From Saccharothrix sp. HUAS TT1 (GTDB taxonomy: Bacteria; Actinomycetota; Actinomycetes; Mycobacteriales; Pseudonocardiaceae), in contig NZ_CP160453.1 in assembly GCF_040744945.1 (NCBI RefSeq), positions 3,596,001 to 3,660,000 of the forward strand: a stretch of 64,000 bases of DNA. The letters run 5' to 3'. The translations under genes were made by a program, and so were the position numbers. Below, in pieces: positions 6,336-15,237 of this stretch; within the stretch, counting starts at the first letter, position 1, and the number at the start of each line of letters is the position of its first letter. Below the pieces are notes generated by a model. That model saw only the letters and a program-made list of their open reading frames with translations. It searched no databases and had not been told where the DNA came from.

Positions 6336-9229
6336 CGGGTGTTCTCCTCGCGGGGTTGGGTGTTGTCGTGCGTGGCGCCGAGCAGGAGCACGGAGGGCAC
6401 CTGCTCGGGGAAACCGAGGCGGAGCAGGCCGTAACCGATCCCGGACAGCCCGGTCAGCAGCCCGGCCGAGGGCACGCCGCCGGGCGTGCCGCAGCGCGCC
6501 CCGTACTGCTCCAGCGCTCCGAGCACCAGTCCAGCACGCCGGGTCTGCATGGCCGCCGCCAGGGCGTGCCCGCGTTCGGCGAGCACGGTCAGCGACTCGA
6601 CCACGCCCAGCTCGCCGTGGCACAGGCTGAGGTCGCGGAGCGGTTCGTGCACCGCCAGGGCGTTGAGGCACCGGTCCAGGTGCAGGGTGTGCGCGTCGAC
6701 CGGCTGGCCGGGGTGCGCGGCGTGCGCCAGCACCGCGCCGGACAGGCCGGAGCACCAGCTGTGGTCGGCCTCGGCCACGTCCAGCAGGCGTTGCCGCAGC
6801 GCGTGGTCGGCCCGCAGGTTGGCCCGGCCCGCCACGCCGTAGCGGTCGTCGCCGGCGGCGCGCGCGTAGCGCAGCAGCGCCCAGCCGACGCCCGCCCGGC
6901 CGCGGGCGAACCCGTCGCCGCCGGGCGCGGCGGCCAGCAGCCGGTCGGCGTGCCGGCGGGCCAGCGCGCCCGCGGCGGGCAGCCCGGACTCCGCGCGCAC
7001 CGCCAGCATCGCGGCCAGGCCGCCCGCCCAGCCCTCGACCAGGTTGGCCGGGTCCTCGCCGATCGCCTCGACGGTGGCGGCGACGTCCACGGCGGTGCGC
7101 AGCCAGCCGCGGATCCCGTCGTCGTCCAGCAGGTTCGCCAGCCGGGCCAGCGCGTAGCAGATGCCGCCCAGCCCGTGGAACGCGCCGCTGCCGACGGCCA
7201 CCGCCATCTCGGCGTCCTCGGCGAACGCGGTCAGCAGGCCGGGGATCGGCGCGAGCGCGTCCCGGGCGTACTCGGTGTAGCGGGCGGCGCCGGTCAGCTT
7301 GCCCAGCTGCGCCAGGAACAGCGCGACGCCGGTGTAGCCGTTGGACAGCCCGGCGCCCATCGGCGCGACCGTCCAGTGCCGGTCGTCGACCAGCTCCAGG
7401 CCGACCCAGTTGACCCGGCCGCCGTCGGCGGTGGCGTGCGCCAGCACCTCGTCGGCGATGCCGCACGCGGCGGCCAGCAGCCGCTGCGGGTCCGGGACGC
7501 CCGCCTCCAGCGGCGCGGGCACCCCGGCGCCGGTGCGGTGCTCGACCGGCCGCGGCCGGCTCGCCAGGGCGGCGCTGACCAGCCACTGCTGGTCGTGCTT
7601 GTCCACCTCGCCCAGGCTCTCGACCTTGGCCGCGACCGCGTCCAGCCCGGACAGCGGCAGCAGGTCGGGCAGCCGGCGGCCGGTGGAGGTCCACACGTCC
7701 CGGCTGCCCGGCCGGGTGGTGAACAGCGGCACGTCGCCCGCCCACAGGTCGGTCATCTCGTGCGGCACCAGCTCGGGCAGCAGGTCCTGGTCCGGCGAGT
7801 CGTCCCAGAGCAGGTCCAGCGCGTCCTGGCGGGCCGGGGCCCCGCGCAGCGCGTCCGGGTGCGTGGACTCCTCCAGCAGCGTGGCGTAGAGCTGGGTCAT
7901 CCGCGGCACGAACCGCGCGGGCAGGTCGGCGAACCCGGCCAGCAGCCCGTCCGGGCCGAGGAGTTCGGCGCGGTGCTCGCAGATCGCGTCGTAGCCGACG
8001 CCGAACCCGGCCAGCAGCGCGCCCTGGTAGTCGGCGGGCTCGGCCTGCCGGCCGTCCAGCACCGGCCGGTTGTGCGCGGGCCGCACGGGCGCGGGCCTGC
8101 GCACCAGGCGCATCCGGTCGGTGCCGGGGTGCAGCCAGGCCACGCCGTCGGCGGGCAGCCGGTCGCCGTGGTCGCCGCCGGTGCCGCCGATGTCCAGCGC
8201 GCCGTGCTCGCCGAGCAGCACCAGCGGCAGCACGGCGGTCCGGTGCACGGACCGGGCGAACGCCCGCACCGCCGGGTCGGTCTGGACGCCGACCGTGGGG
8301 TGGAACAGCGTCTCCACGTCCACCAGCACCGGCTGGTCGCCCGCCGCGAGCAGGTTCTCGTAGTGCATGTCGGTGCCGTCCACGGCGTACAGCAGCGCGA
8401 TGAGCGCGCCGAGCCGGTGGTAGAACCGGCCGACCTCGGTGAGGTCCGCGCACGGCGCGTGCTCGATGAACTCCAGCCACCCGTGGGTCGGCCGGGAGAC
8501 CGCGCGCGGCAGCCGCAGGCCGAGGTCGGTGTGCCCGTCGAACCACGCCACCAGGTCCGCGAACGCCTGGTGCAGCGCGACCGGCCGGGGCTTGTAGACG
8601 ACCCGGCGGCCGTCGGCGAAGGTCAGCACGGCCACCGAGCGGCCACCGGCGTGCGGGTCGCCCCGGCCGGTCTCCACCCGGGCGAGCGGGCCGGGGTCGC
8701 GGCCGTCGAGCAGGGCCGCCACGATCGCCGGCCGGTCCAGCGCGAACCGGTCCAGCAGCTCGCGCTGCGCCTCCACGGCGTTCAGGCAGGTCTGGCCGAG
8801 CAGCCTGGCCAGCACCGGGTACCTGGCGAACAGCGAGGTCAGGTCGACGTGCCGGACGAAGTCGGCGAACCGCTCCTGCGGCGTGTCGCCGACCAGCCGA
8901 CCGGCGACCCGGTCGAGGTTCAGCTCCAGCACGAGGGTCCGGGCCGCGACGCGGACCAGCCGCCCGCCCAGCGCGCGGGCGAAGTCGGCGTCCAGCCGGG
9001 GGTCGCGCGCCACCGCCGTGCGCACCAGGGGTCTCAGGGCGAAGGCGAACGCCTCCTCCCAGCTGCCGCCGGCGAAGTCTGCACGGGCCGCGGTCGTGGT
9101 GGCGCGTTCCACGAACGCGGCCCATGAGGGCCGTCCACGGGGGACGACCAGCTCTTGGGGGTCCCCGCGCACGCCGCTGAGCCACCACGCTGCGGGGGGC
9201 CGGTCGACGGCGGAGGGGAACACGCGCAC
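6332..9229 (-). CDS. lanM: Class II lanthipeptide synthetase (LanM)
   Basis: A 965-residue bifunctional enzyme. The N-terminal two thirds is the LanM dehydratase, which phosphorylates Ser/Thr and eliminates phosphate: VVYKPRP, DMHYENLL and DVETLFHP are the kinase-like motifs, and RFVPRMTQLY matches the Arg/Thr elimination motif. The C-terminal third is a LanC-like cyclase with zinc ligands Cys826 (HSWCSG), Cys870 and His871 (LCHGELG). Where LanC enzymes usually have a His in the GxxHG motif before the first zinc cysteine, this protein has Arg776 (GFARGRAG). Length is near the family norm of about 1000. The peptide gene follows with a 4-base overlap. Family assignment is certain; the catalytic-His call is an alignment by eye. 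Confidence 0.95.
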   Translation of the reverse strand: MRVFPSAVDRPPAAWWLSGVRGDPQELVVPRGRPSWAAFVERATTTAARADFAGGSWEEAFAFALRPLVRTAVARDPRLDADFARALGGRLVRVAARTLVLELNLDRVAGRLVGDTPQERFADFVRHVDLTSLFARYPVLARLLGQTCLNAVEAQRELLDRFALDRPAIVAALLDGRDPGPLARVETGRGDPHAGGRSVAVLTFADGRRVVYKPRPVALHQAFADLVAWFDGHTDLGLRLPRAVSRPTHGWLEFIEHAPCADLTEVGRFYHRLGALIALLYAVDGTDMHYENLLAAGDQPVLVDVETLFHPTVGVQTDPAVRAFARSVHRTAVLPLVLLGEHGALDIGGTGGDHGDRLPADGVAWLHPGTDRMRLVRRPAPVRPAHNRPVLDGRQAEPADYQGALLAGFGVGYDAICEHRAELLGPDGLLAGFADLPARFVPRMTQLYATLLEESTHPDALRGAPARQDALDLLWDDSPDQDLLPELVPHEMTDLWAGDVPLFTTRPGSRDVWTSTGRRLPDLLPLSGLDAVAAKVESLGEVDKHDQQWLVSAALASRPRPVEHRTGAGVPAPLEAGVPDPQRLLAAACGIADEVLAHATADGGRVNWVGLELVDDRHWTVAPMGAGLSNGYTGVALFLAQLGKLTGAARYTEYARDALAPIPGLLTAFAEDAEMAVAVGSGAFHGLGGICYALARLANLLDDDGIRGWLRTAVDVAATVEAIGEDPANLVEGWAGGLAAMLAVRAESGLPAAGALARRHADRLLAAAPGGDGFARGRAGVGWALLRYARAAGDDRYGVAGRANLRADHALRQRLLDVAEADHSWCSGLSGAVLAHAAHPGQPVDAHTLHLDRCLNALAVHEPLRDLSLCHGELGVVESLTVLAERGHALAAAMQTRRAGLVLGALEQYGARCGTPGGVPSAGLLTGLSGIGYGLLRLGFPEQVPSVLLLGATHDNTQPREENTR

Positions 9230-9354
9230 AACGTGTCACGGCGCACGGCGGCGCACATGGGGGTCGTGCCCCCAGATTTGCCGGCCGGTGAGAGCTGGGA
9301 CCGCACATCTGCGGAGAAGGGCTTCGTCGCAGGTCACCAGCACCTTGCCGGGAG

Positions 9355-9780
9355 GTGACGAACGCGGTCGGGGCGAGTGGCGCGGCGGGTCGGGGCCCGG
9401 TCGAAACCGGGAACCGGCGCCTCAGCGGGTGGGGGTCGGGCGCGCGGGACGAGGTGTGCGTGCTCAACCAGCCGCCGTACCTCTCGCCGGTGGAGGAGCA
9501 CACCGCGATGGGGGTCGACACCCGGCGGGGGCACGTGCGGAGACGGGTCATCCACGACCGGTCGAGCGTGGAGCTGCCGGGGCGGCCGGCCGAGATCGGC
9601 GAGCTGGTCGCGTCGGGGGAGCGGGCCAGGGGGACGCCGACGCTGCCGTTCAAGCCGGCGGTGGTGGACGCCAGGGTGGCCGTGCTGCCGGTGGCCGTGC
9701 GGGACGGGTGGCGAGGTGGACGCGTCGCTGCCGGCGGCCGGGCTGACGGACGAGAGCATCGCCCGCCGCGGCCGGCTGTG
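9355..9780 (+). pseudogene. Remnant of a TrmB/LuxR-type regulator
   Basis: The 565-bp gap upstream of lanM holds no intact gene, but the plus strand from about 9440 encodes ARDEVCVLNQPPYL, GRPAEIGELVASGERAR and LPFKPAVVDARVAVLP. This resembles the middle domain of actinobacterial TrmB-like regulators that carry a C-terminal LuxR helix-turn-helix. Near 9715 the reading frame shifts: frame 1 loses similarity, while frame 2 continues for about 22 residues to a stop at 9779-9781. Neither the N-terminal winged helix nor the C-terminal HTH is present. I read it as a decayed gene; the boundaries are approximate. Confidence 0.55.
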
Positions 9781-9794
9781 AGGCCCGGTGGCGG

Positions 9795-10352
9795 TCAGGC
9801 GGCGCAGTTCTCGGCTTCGTCGGCGGCGTCGCGGAACTCGTCGGGCAGGGAGACCACGCCCATCTTCTCCACCGCCTCGTTCATCACCGTGACCGCCTCG
9901 GTCATGTCCTGGATCACGGCGGTGAACACGTCCGGGGTCATCTCGGGCGCGGCGTCGACGGTGGACTTCGCCGAGACGAACTTGTCCCGCGCCCTGGTCA
10001 GCGGCTCGCTGATGACCTCGACCGCGGTGTCGGCGGCCGGGGTCGGGGCGGGGGTCAGCTCGTCCAGGTCGTGCAGCACGACGTCCAGCACGCTCACCAC
10101 CCGGCCGAGGGAGTCGCCGACCGACTTCTTCGCCGCCGCCGGATCGGTCTGGGTCTGGTCGAAGGTCACCCCGCCCGAGGCGATCATGTACTTCGCCACG
10201 CCGCAGAAGTTGTTCATCCAGCGCACGACCTCGGGCTCCGCCCCGGACGCCGCCGACGTCGGCCCGGCCACCGGCCGACCCGTCACCGGCGTCGCGCACC
10301 CGGCCAGCCCGGACAACCCGACCAGCGCCACCGCCACCACCCACCGCTTCAC
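9795..10352 (-). CDS. Lipoprotein of unknown function
   Basis: A 185-residue lipoprotein. I chose the GTG at 10352 because it places a Lys-Arg start, a hydrophobic core and the lipobox LAGC in the first 20 residues; an ATG 48 bp upstream is possible. After a Pro/Thr/Ala linker the mature part is helical, with an N-terminal WMNNFCGVAKY segment and a C-terminal ENC, so the two remaining cysteines could form a disulfide. No named domain recognised. It is divergent from the crotonase-like gene, 80 bp away. Confidence 0.75.
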   Translation of the reverse strand: MKRWVVAVALVGLSGLAGCATPVTGRPVAGPTSAASGAEPEVVRWMNNFCGVAKYMIASGGVTFDQTQTDPAAAKKSVGDSLGRVVSVLDVVLHDLDELTPAPTPAADTAVEVISEPLTRARDKFVSAKSTVDAAPEMTPDVFTAVIQDMTEAVTVMNEAVEKMGVVSLPDEFRDAADEAENCAA

Positions 10353-10432
10353 AGGGGATTTGTACCCCGTGTCACTCGATAGTGGGGCGGAACATGACAA
10401 CCGGGCGACCCCTCGGCCACGATGACGGCCTC

Positions 10433-10960
10433 ATGACCGTCTCACTCGACATCGCCGGCGGGATCGCGGTCATCCGGCTCGACGGGTCGTCGGACACCGT
10501 CCTGCCCGACGTGCGCGCGGTGCTGCCCGCCATAATCGCCGCCGGTGCCGCCGTGCTCCGAATTGCGCCCGATTTGTCCACTACCGACTTGAAGCGACTG
10601 CTCACGGCCTCGCCTTCGCAGCGCGAAGCGATCGGGGCGGCGCTGCGCGGCGTGCGCGACGAGCTGGCGGAGCTGCCGGTGCCGATCGTCGCGGCGATCG
10701 GCGGCTGCCCGTCCGGCGAGGCGGCGGAGCTGGCCCTGGCGTGCGACCGGCGGGTGCTGGCCGCCGACGGCGGTCTCGGGTGGGTGACCGGCGACCGGGT
10801 CCTGGTGGCACGCCGCGTGACCGCCGACGAGGCGTTGCGCACCGGATTGGTGGACCGCGTCGTCCCGGCGTCCGCCGTGCTGCGGGTGGCCGTCGAACTC
10901 GCAAACGAGTGCAAGCGCGCGCAAGCGGAGCGTAATTCCTGCCCTATAGTTGCTACATGA
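10433..10960 (+). CDS. Enoyl-CoA hydratase/isomerase-like (crotonase) protein
   Basis: A 175-residue crotonase-fold protein, shorter than the usual 250-270 because the C-terminal helices are reduced. Visible features are PVPIVAAIGGCPSGEAAELALACDRRV (described here in parts: the oxyanion-hole Gly-Gly and the ALACD helix) and a late ADEALRTGLVDRVVP segment. The Glu residues used by hydratases are not obvious, so activity is uncertain. An ATG 51 bp upstream is in frame, but MTVSLDIAGG at 10433 matches a typical family start. It overlaps the LacI gene by 4 bases (ATGA), suggesting co-translation. Confidence 0.75.
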   Translation: MTVSLDIAGGIAVIRLDGSSDTVLPDVRAVLPAIIAAGAAVLRIAPDLSTTDLKRLLTASPSQREAIGAALRGVRDELAELPVPIVAAIGGCPSGEAAELALACDRRVLAADGGLGWVTGDRVLVARRVTADEALRTGLVDRVVPASAVLRVAVELANECKRAQAERNSCPIVAT

Positions 10961-11958
10961 CGCAACGGCGGTTGGCGGAAGTGGCCGCGAAGGTCGGCGT
11001 GAGCGAGGCGACGGTCAGCCGGGTCCTCAACGGCAAGCCGGGTGTTTCCGAAGCGACGCGGTCGGCCGTGCTCACGGCCCTGGACGTGCTCGGGTACGAG
11101 CGGCCGACCCAGCTGCGCGGCGAACGCGCCCGCCTCGTCGGCCTGGTGCTGCCGGAGCTGCAGAACCCGATCTTCCCGGCGTTCGCCGACGTGGTCGGCA
11201 ACGCCCTGGCCCAGCGCGGGTTCACCCCGGTGCTGTGCACCCGCACGGCGGGCGGCGTGACCGAGGCGGACTACCTGGAGCTGCTGTTCGAGCAGCACGT
11301 GTCCGGCGTGGTGTTCGCCGGCGGCCAGTACGCGCAGGCGGACGCCTCGCACGAGCACTACCGGCAGATGACGCGGCGCAAGCTGCCCGCGGTGCTGGTG
11401 AACGCCGCCATCGAAGACCTCGGCTTCCCGCGGGTGTCGTGCGACGACGCGGTGGCCGTCGAGCAGGCGTTCGGGCACCTGGTGGCGTTGGGGCACGTGC
11501 GGATCGGCGCGGTGCTCGGCCCGTCGGACCACATGCCGTCGCGGCGCAAGCTGGCCGCGCTGGTCACGTGCGCGAAGGCGGCGGGCGTCGAGCTGTTCGA
11601 GGAGCACGCCATGTTCTCGCTGGAGGGCGGGCAGGCCGCGACCACGCGGCTGCTCCACCGCGGCGTGACGGCGATCGTGTGCGCGTCCGACCCGCTGGCG
11701 CTGGGCGCGGTGCGCGCCGTGCGGCGGCACGGGCTGAAGGTGCCGCACGACGTCTCGGTGGTCGGCTACGACGACTCGCCGCTCATGACGTGCACCGAAC
11801 CGCCGCTGACCACGGTCCGCCAGCCGATCGAGGCCATGGGCCGCGCCGCCGTCGAACTGCTCGCCAACCAGATCTCCGGCACCCCGGTGCCGGACGAGGA
11901 ACTCCTCTTCGAACCGGAACTCGTGGTCCGCTCCTCCACGGCCCCGGCGCCCCGCTGA
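10957..11958 (+). CDS. LacI-family transcriptional regulator
   Basis: A 333-residue LacI/GalR repressor. The N-terminal HTH and hinge (LAEVAAKVGVSEATVSRVLNG, then KPGVSEATRSAVLTALDVLGY) is followed by a periplasmic-binding-protein-like sugar domain ending TVRQPIEAMGRAAVELL. It sits immediately upstream of the alpha-glucoside importer operon on the same strand, with 194 bp between, and probably represses that operon until the sugar binds. Its start overlaps the stop of the crotonase-like gene. Confidence 0.93.
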   Translation: MTQRRLAEVAAKVGVSEATVSRVLNGKPGVSEATRSAVLTALDVLGYERPTQLRGERARLVGLVLPELQNPIFPAFADVVGNALAQRGFTPVLCTRTAGGVTEADYLELLFEQHVSGVVFAGGQYAQADASHEHYRQMTRRKLPAVLVNAAIEDLGFPRVSCDDAVAVEQAFGHLVALGHVRIGAVLGPSDHMPSRRKLAALVTCAKAAGVELFEEHAMFSLEGGQAATTRLLHRGVTAIVCASDPLALGAVRAVRRHGLKVPHDVSVVGYDDSPLMTCTEPPLTTVRQPIEAMGRAAVELLANQISGTPVPDEELLFEPELVVRSSTAPAPR

Positions 11959-12056
11959 CCCCACGCCGCTCCTCGACTGCCGTCCACCGACCCGGTGGGC
12001 GGCAGTTGTCGTGTGCGCGCTATCGGACGACAACGCCCGGTCAGCTTACGAGTTGA

Positions 12057-12117
12057 TGTCGACAAGTTGCGAGATTTCGTAGACATCTTGCGGAGATGTG
12101 TTGTCCGGACCTACCGT
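12057..12117 (+). promoter_or_regulatory. Probable LacI operator/promoter of importer operon
   Basis: The region has an 8-base palindrome TGTCGACA (12057-12064) and two related 15-16-base direct repeats, GACAAGTTGCGAGAT (12061-12075) and GACATCTTGCGGAGAT (12082-12097), 21 bp apart. A weak promoter, TTGCGG (12088-12093), 18 bp, TACCGT (12112-12117), overlaps the second repeat. The position fits repression by the adjacent LacI protein; this is inference. Confidence 0.45.
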
Positions 12118-12152
12118 GTGCGCCACACCACAGCCGAGGAAGGTCCGCCCCC

Positions 12153-13508
12153 ATGAACTCATCCAACCTCCGCAGAGCGGCGGGGTTGCTGCTGGCAGGC
12201 AGCCTGAGCCTGACCGCCGTCGCCTGCTCGGACGCGGGCGACGCCGCCGCGCCGGGTGGCAAGGTCACGATCTCCGTCAACGGCCAGCCGCCGCAGACCC
12301 AGGCGTTCGACCGCAAGGTCTTCGACGAGGACGTGGCCGAGTTCGAGGCCGCCAACCCGGACATCGACATCGAGCCGCACGAGGGGTTCATGGACCCCAA
12401 GACGTTCTCGGCCAAGCTCGCCGGCGGCCAGCTCGAAGACGTGTTCTACGCCTACTTCACCGACCCGGCGAACCTCATCGCCCGCAGGCAGGCGGCGGAC
12501 ATCACCGAGCACGTCAAGGACGTGCCGCACTACGACGCGATCCGGCAGGAGCTGCGCGACGTCTTCAGCAAGGACGGCAAGGTCTACGGCGTGCCCACCG
12601 CCAACTACTCGATGGGCCTGCTCTACAACCGCGCCCTGTTCACCGAGGCGGGCCTGGACCCCGACCAGCCGCCGAAGACGTGGGACGAGGTCCGCGAGGC
12701 GGCCAAGAAGATCTCCGCGCTGGGCAGCGGGAAGGTCGGCTTCGCCGAGTACAGCAAGAACAACCAGGGCGGCTGGCACTTCACGTCCTGGATGTACTCC
12801 GTCGGCGGCCAAGTGGCCCGCCAGGACGGCGACAAGTGGGTCGCCGACTTCAACAACGACAAGGGCCGCGAGGTCCTGCAGCACCTCAAGGACATGCGCT
12901 GGACGGACAACACCATGGGCGAGAAGCAGCTCCTGGTGATCGAGGACGTCCAGCAGATGATGGGCGCGGGCCAGCTCGGCATGTACCTGGCCGCGCCGGA
13001 CAACGTGCCGACGCTGGTCAACCAGTTCAAGGGCGACTACGCGAACTACGGCCTGACCGGCATCCCCGAGGGCAAGGGCACGCTCATCGGCGGCGAGGGC
13101 TACATGGTCAACCCGAAGGCGTCGCCGGAGAAGATCAAGGCCGGCCTGAAGTGGATCTCCTGGAAGTTCCTCAACCCGGACCGCTTCGAGCGCAACCTCC
13201 AGCGCTACAAGGACCAGGGCCAGCCCATCGGCCTGCCGGTGCCGCCGGTGTCCGACGTCTGGACCGGTGACATCGCCGCCAAGCAGGCCGAGCTGAAGGA
13301 GAAGCTGGCGACCGTGCCGGTGGCCAACTTCAAGTCCTACGTGGACGCCTCGCCCAAGGGCAACATCGAACCGCCGAACGCCCAGCAGGTGTACGCGATC
13401 CTGGACAACGTCATGCAGGCCGTGCTCACCGACCGCGACGCCGACGTCGCCCAGCTCCTGGCCGACGCGGAAGCCAAGGTGAACCCCGTCCTGGCACAGG
13501 TCAAGTGA
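12153..13508 (+). CDS. Sugar ABC transporter substrate-binding lipoprotein
   Basis: A 451-residue extracellular solute-binding protein of family 1 (maltose-type). The ATG at 12153 gives a signal peptide ending in the lipobox AVAC; an in-frame start 57 bp upstream lacks this. The mature protein carries MalE-family segments such as GKVYGVPTANYSMGLLYNRALF and the aromatic-rich binding region GGWHFTSWMYSVGG. It captures an oligosaccharide, most likely an alpha-glucoside given the GH13 gene in the operon, and delivers it to the two permeases. Its TGA shares an A with the next ATG. Confidence 0.93.
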   Translation: MNSSNLRRAAGLLLAGSLSLTAVACSDAGDAAAPGGKVTISVNGQPPQTQAFDRKVFDEDVAEFEAANPDIDIEPHEGFMDPKTFSAKLAGGQLEDVFYAYFTDPANLIARRQAADITEHVKDVPHYDAIRQELRDVFSKDGKVYGVPTANYSMGLLYNRALFTEAGLDPDQPPKTWDEVREAAKKISALGSGKVGFAEYSKNNQGGWHFTSWMYSVGGQVARQDGDKWVADFNNDKGREVLQHLKDMRWTDNTMGEKQLLVIEDVQQMMGAGQLGMYLAAPDNVPTLVNQFKGDYANYGLTGIPEGKGTLIGGEGYMVNPKASPEKIKAGLKWISWKFLNPDRFERNLQRYKDQGQPIGLPVPPVSDVWTGDIAAKQAELKEKLATVPVANFKSYVDASPKGNIEPPNAQQVYAILDNVMQAVLTDRDADVAQLLADAEAKVNPVLAQVK

Positions 13509-14377
13509 TGCGCCGCCGCGTCGCGGAGAACCTGACCGCGTACGGGTTCCTGTCCGCCGCGTTGATCTGCTTCGCGGTGTTCTCCTGGTACCCCATCGCG
13601 CGTGGGGCCGTGCTGGGCTTCCAGCAGGTCGACTTCGTCACCGACCCCGCGTGGGTGGGCTGGGAGAACTTCGAACGCCTCTTCGCCGACCCCCTGTTCG
13701 CCACGGCGTGGCGCAACACCCTGCTGTTCACCGCGCTGGCGCTGGTGTTCGGCTTCGTGGTGCCGTTCCTGCTCGCGGTCGTGCTCAACGAGCTGCGGCA
13801 CTTCAAGGCGTACTTCCGGCTGGTCGTGTACCTGCCGGTGATGCTGCCACCGGTGGTGGCCGCGCTGATCTGGAAGTGGATGTACGACCCCGGCCCGGGC
13901 CTGCTCAACACCGCGTTGCGCGGGCTCGGGCTGGAGGGCGCGGCGTGGCTGGACAGCGCCGACACGTCGATGCTGTCGCTGGTGATCGTGTCGACGTGGG
14001 CCAACCTGGGCACCGCGACGCTGATCTACCTGGCCGCGCTGCAGAGCATCCCCGGCGACCTGTACGAGGCCGCCGAGCTGGACGGCGCGGGCGTGCTGCG
14101 CAGGCTGTGGCACGTGACCGTGCCGCAGACCCGGTTCGTGCTGCTGGTCCTGCTGCTGCTCCAGGTCGTCGCGACCATGCAGGTGTTCACCGAGCCGTAC
14201 GTGATGACCGGCGGCGGGCCGCAGGACTCCACCGTGACGGTGCTGCTCCTGCTGTACCGGTACGCCTTCTACTACAACGACTTCGGCACCGCGAGTGCCC
14301 TGAGCCTGTTGCTGCTGCTGGTGCTCGGCGCGTTCACCGCGCTGTACCTGCGGGTGACGCGGAAGGCGGACGCGTGA
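13508..14377 (+). CDS. ABC sugar permease, MalF type
   Basis: A 289-residue inner-membrane permease with about six transmembrane segments and the cytoplasmic EAA loop (YEAAELDGAGVLRRLWHVTVP) that contacts the ATPase. I use the ATG at 13508, which overlaps the upstream TGA (TGATG); a GTG three bases earlier is equivalent. It pairs with the MalG-type permease. No ATPase gene lies in the operon; in actinomycetes such importers commonly share the MsiK ATPase encoded elsewhere. Confidence 0.94.
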   Translation: MRRRVAENLTAYGFLSAALICFAVFSWYPIARGAVLGFQQVDFVTDPAWVGWENFERLFADPLFATAWRNTLLFTALALVFGFVVPFLLAVVLNELRHFKAYFRLVVYLPVMLPPVVAALIWKWMYDPGPGLLNTALRGLGLEGAAWLDSADTSMLSLVIVSTWANLGTATLIYLAALQSIPGDLYEAAELDGAGVLRRLWHVTVPQTRFVLLVLLLLQVVATMQVFTEPYVMTGGGPQDSTVTVLLLLYRYAFYYNDFGTASALSLLLLLVLGAFTALYLRVTRKADA

Positions 14378-15213
14378 GGACGTTGATCGCGCCGGGACGC
14401 GCGGGCCTCGGCTACAAGGTCGCGCTGGCGGTCACCACCGTCGTGCTCACCGCGGTCTTCGTGGTGCCGCTGCTGTGGGTGGTCGTCTCCGCGATGAAAC
14501 CGGCCGTGGAGCTGGCCCGCGTGCCGCCGACGATCCTGCCGCAGACCTGGACGCCCGGCACGTACGCCGAGGCGTGGGACCTGATGGACCTCGGCCGGTA
14601 CTTCCTCAACACCCTCGTCGTCGCGGTGGGCGTGTGGGCGGTCCAGCTCGCGGTCGACGTGCCCGCCGCCTACGCCCTGTCCCGGCTCAGGCCGGTGCTG
14701 GGCAAGGGCATCCTCGGCATGATGCTGGTGACCCTGATGATGCCCGCGGCCGTGCTGCTGGTGCCCACCTACCTCACCATCGCCGACCTCGGGCTGCTCA
14801 ACAACCCGCTGGCGCTGTGGCTGCTGGGCGCGGCGAACGCGTTCACGGTGTTCCTGCTCAAGCGGTTCTTCGACCAGCTCCCGGTGGAGGTGCTGGAGGC
14901 GGCCCGGATCGACGGCGCCGGCCAGCTCACCATGCTGTGGCGGATCGTGCTGCCGCTGTCCCGGCCGATCCTGGCGGTCGTGTCCATCTTCGCGGTGGTG
15001 GCCGCGTGGAAGGACTTCATCTGGCCGCTGCTGGTGTTCTCCGACCCGGCGCGGCAGACGCTCAGCGTCGCGCTGCAGCGCTTCGCCCCCGACACACCGG
15101 TCAACCTGCTGCTGGCGGGGCTCGTGCTGTCCAGCGTGCCGATGATCGGCCTGTTCCTGGTGTTCCAGCGGCACGTCCTGGCGGGTCTCACCGCCGGCAG
15201 CGTGAAGGGCTGA
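14374..15213 (+). CDS. ABC sugar permease, MalG type
   Basis: A 279-residue permease that starts at a GTG overlapping the preceding stop (GTGA). It has the MalG-type N-terminus with a first membrane helix followed by a large extracellular segment (PTWTPGTYAEAW-like, here QTWTPGTYAEAWDL), further helices, and the EAA loop VLEAARIDGAGQLTMLWRIVLP. It forms the membrane channel with the upstream permease. The GH13 gene follows after 24 bp with a clear GGGAGG ribosome-binding site. Confidence 0.94.
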   Translation: MRTLIAPGRAGLGYKVALAVTTVVLTAVFVVPLLWVVVSAMKPAVELARVPPTILPQTWTPGTYAEAWDLMDLGRYFLNTLVVAVGVWAVQLAVDVPAAYALSRLRPVLGKGILGMMLVTLMMPAAVLLVPTYLTIADLGLLNNPLALWLLGAANAFTVFLLKRFFDQLPVEVLEAARIDGAGQLTMLWRIVLPLSRPILAVVSIFAVVAAWKDFIWPLLVFSDPARQTLSVALQRFAPDTPVNLLLAGLVLSSVPMIGLFLVFQRHVLAGLTAGSVKG

Positions 15214-15237
15214 CACATTACCGAGGGAGGATTCCAC

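Noticed and set aside
9034..9306. A Cys-containing short minus-strand frame overlapping the lanM start as its precursor
   Set aside because: It overlaps the lanM 5' end out of frame, has no leader features or ribosome-binding site, and its composition is that of a shadow reading frame.
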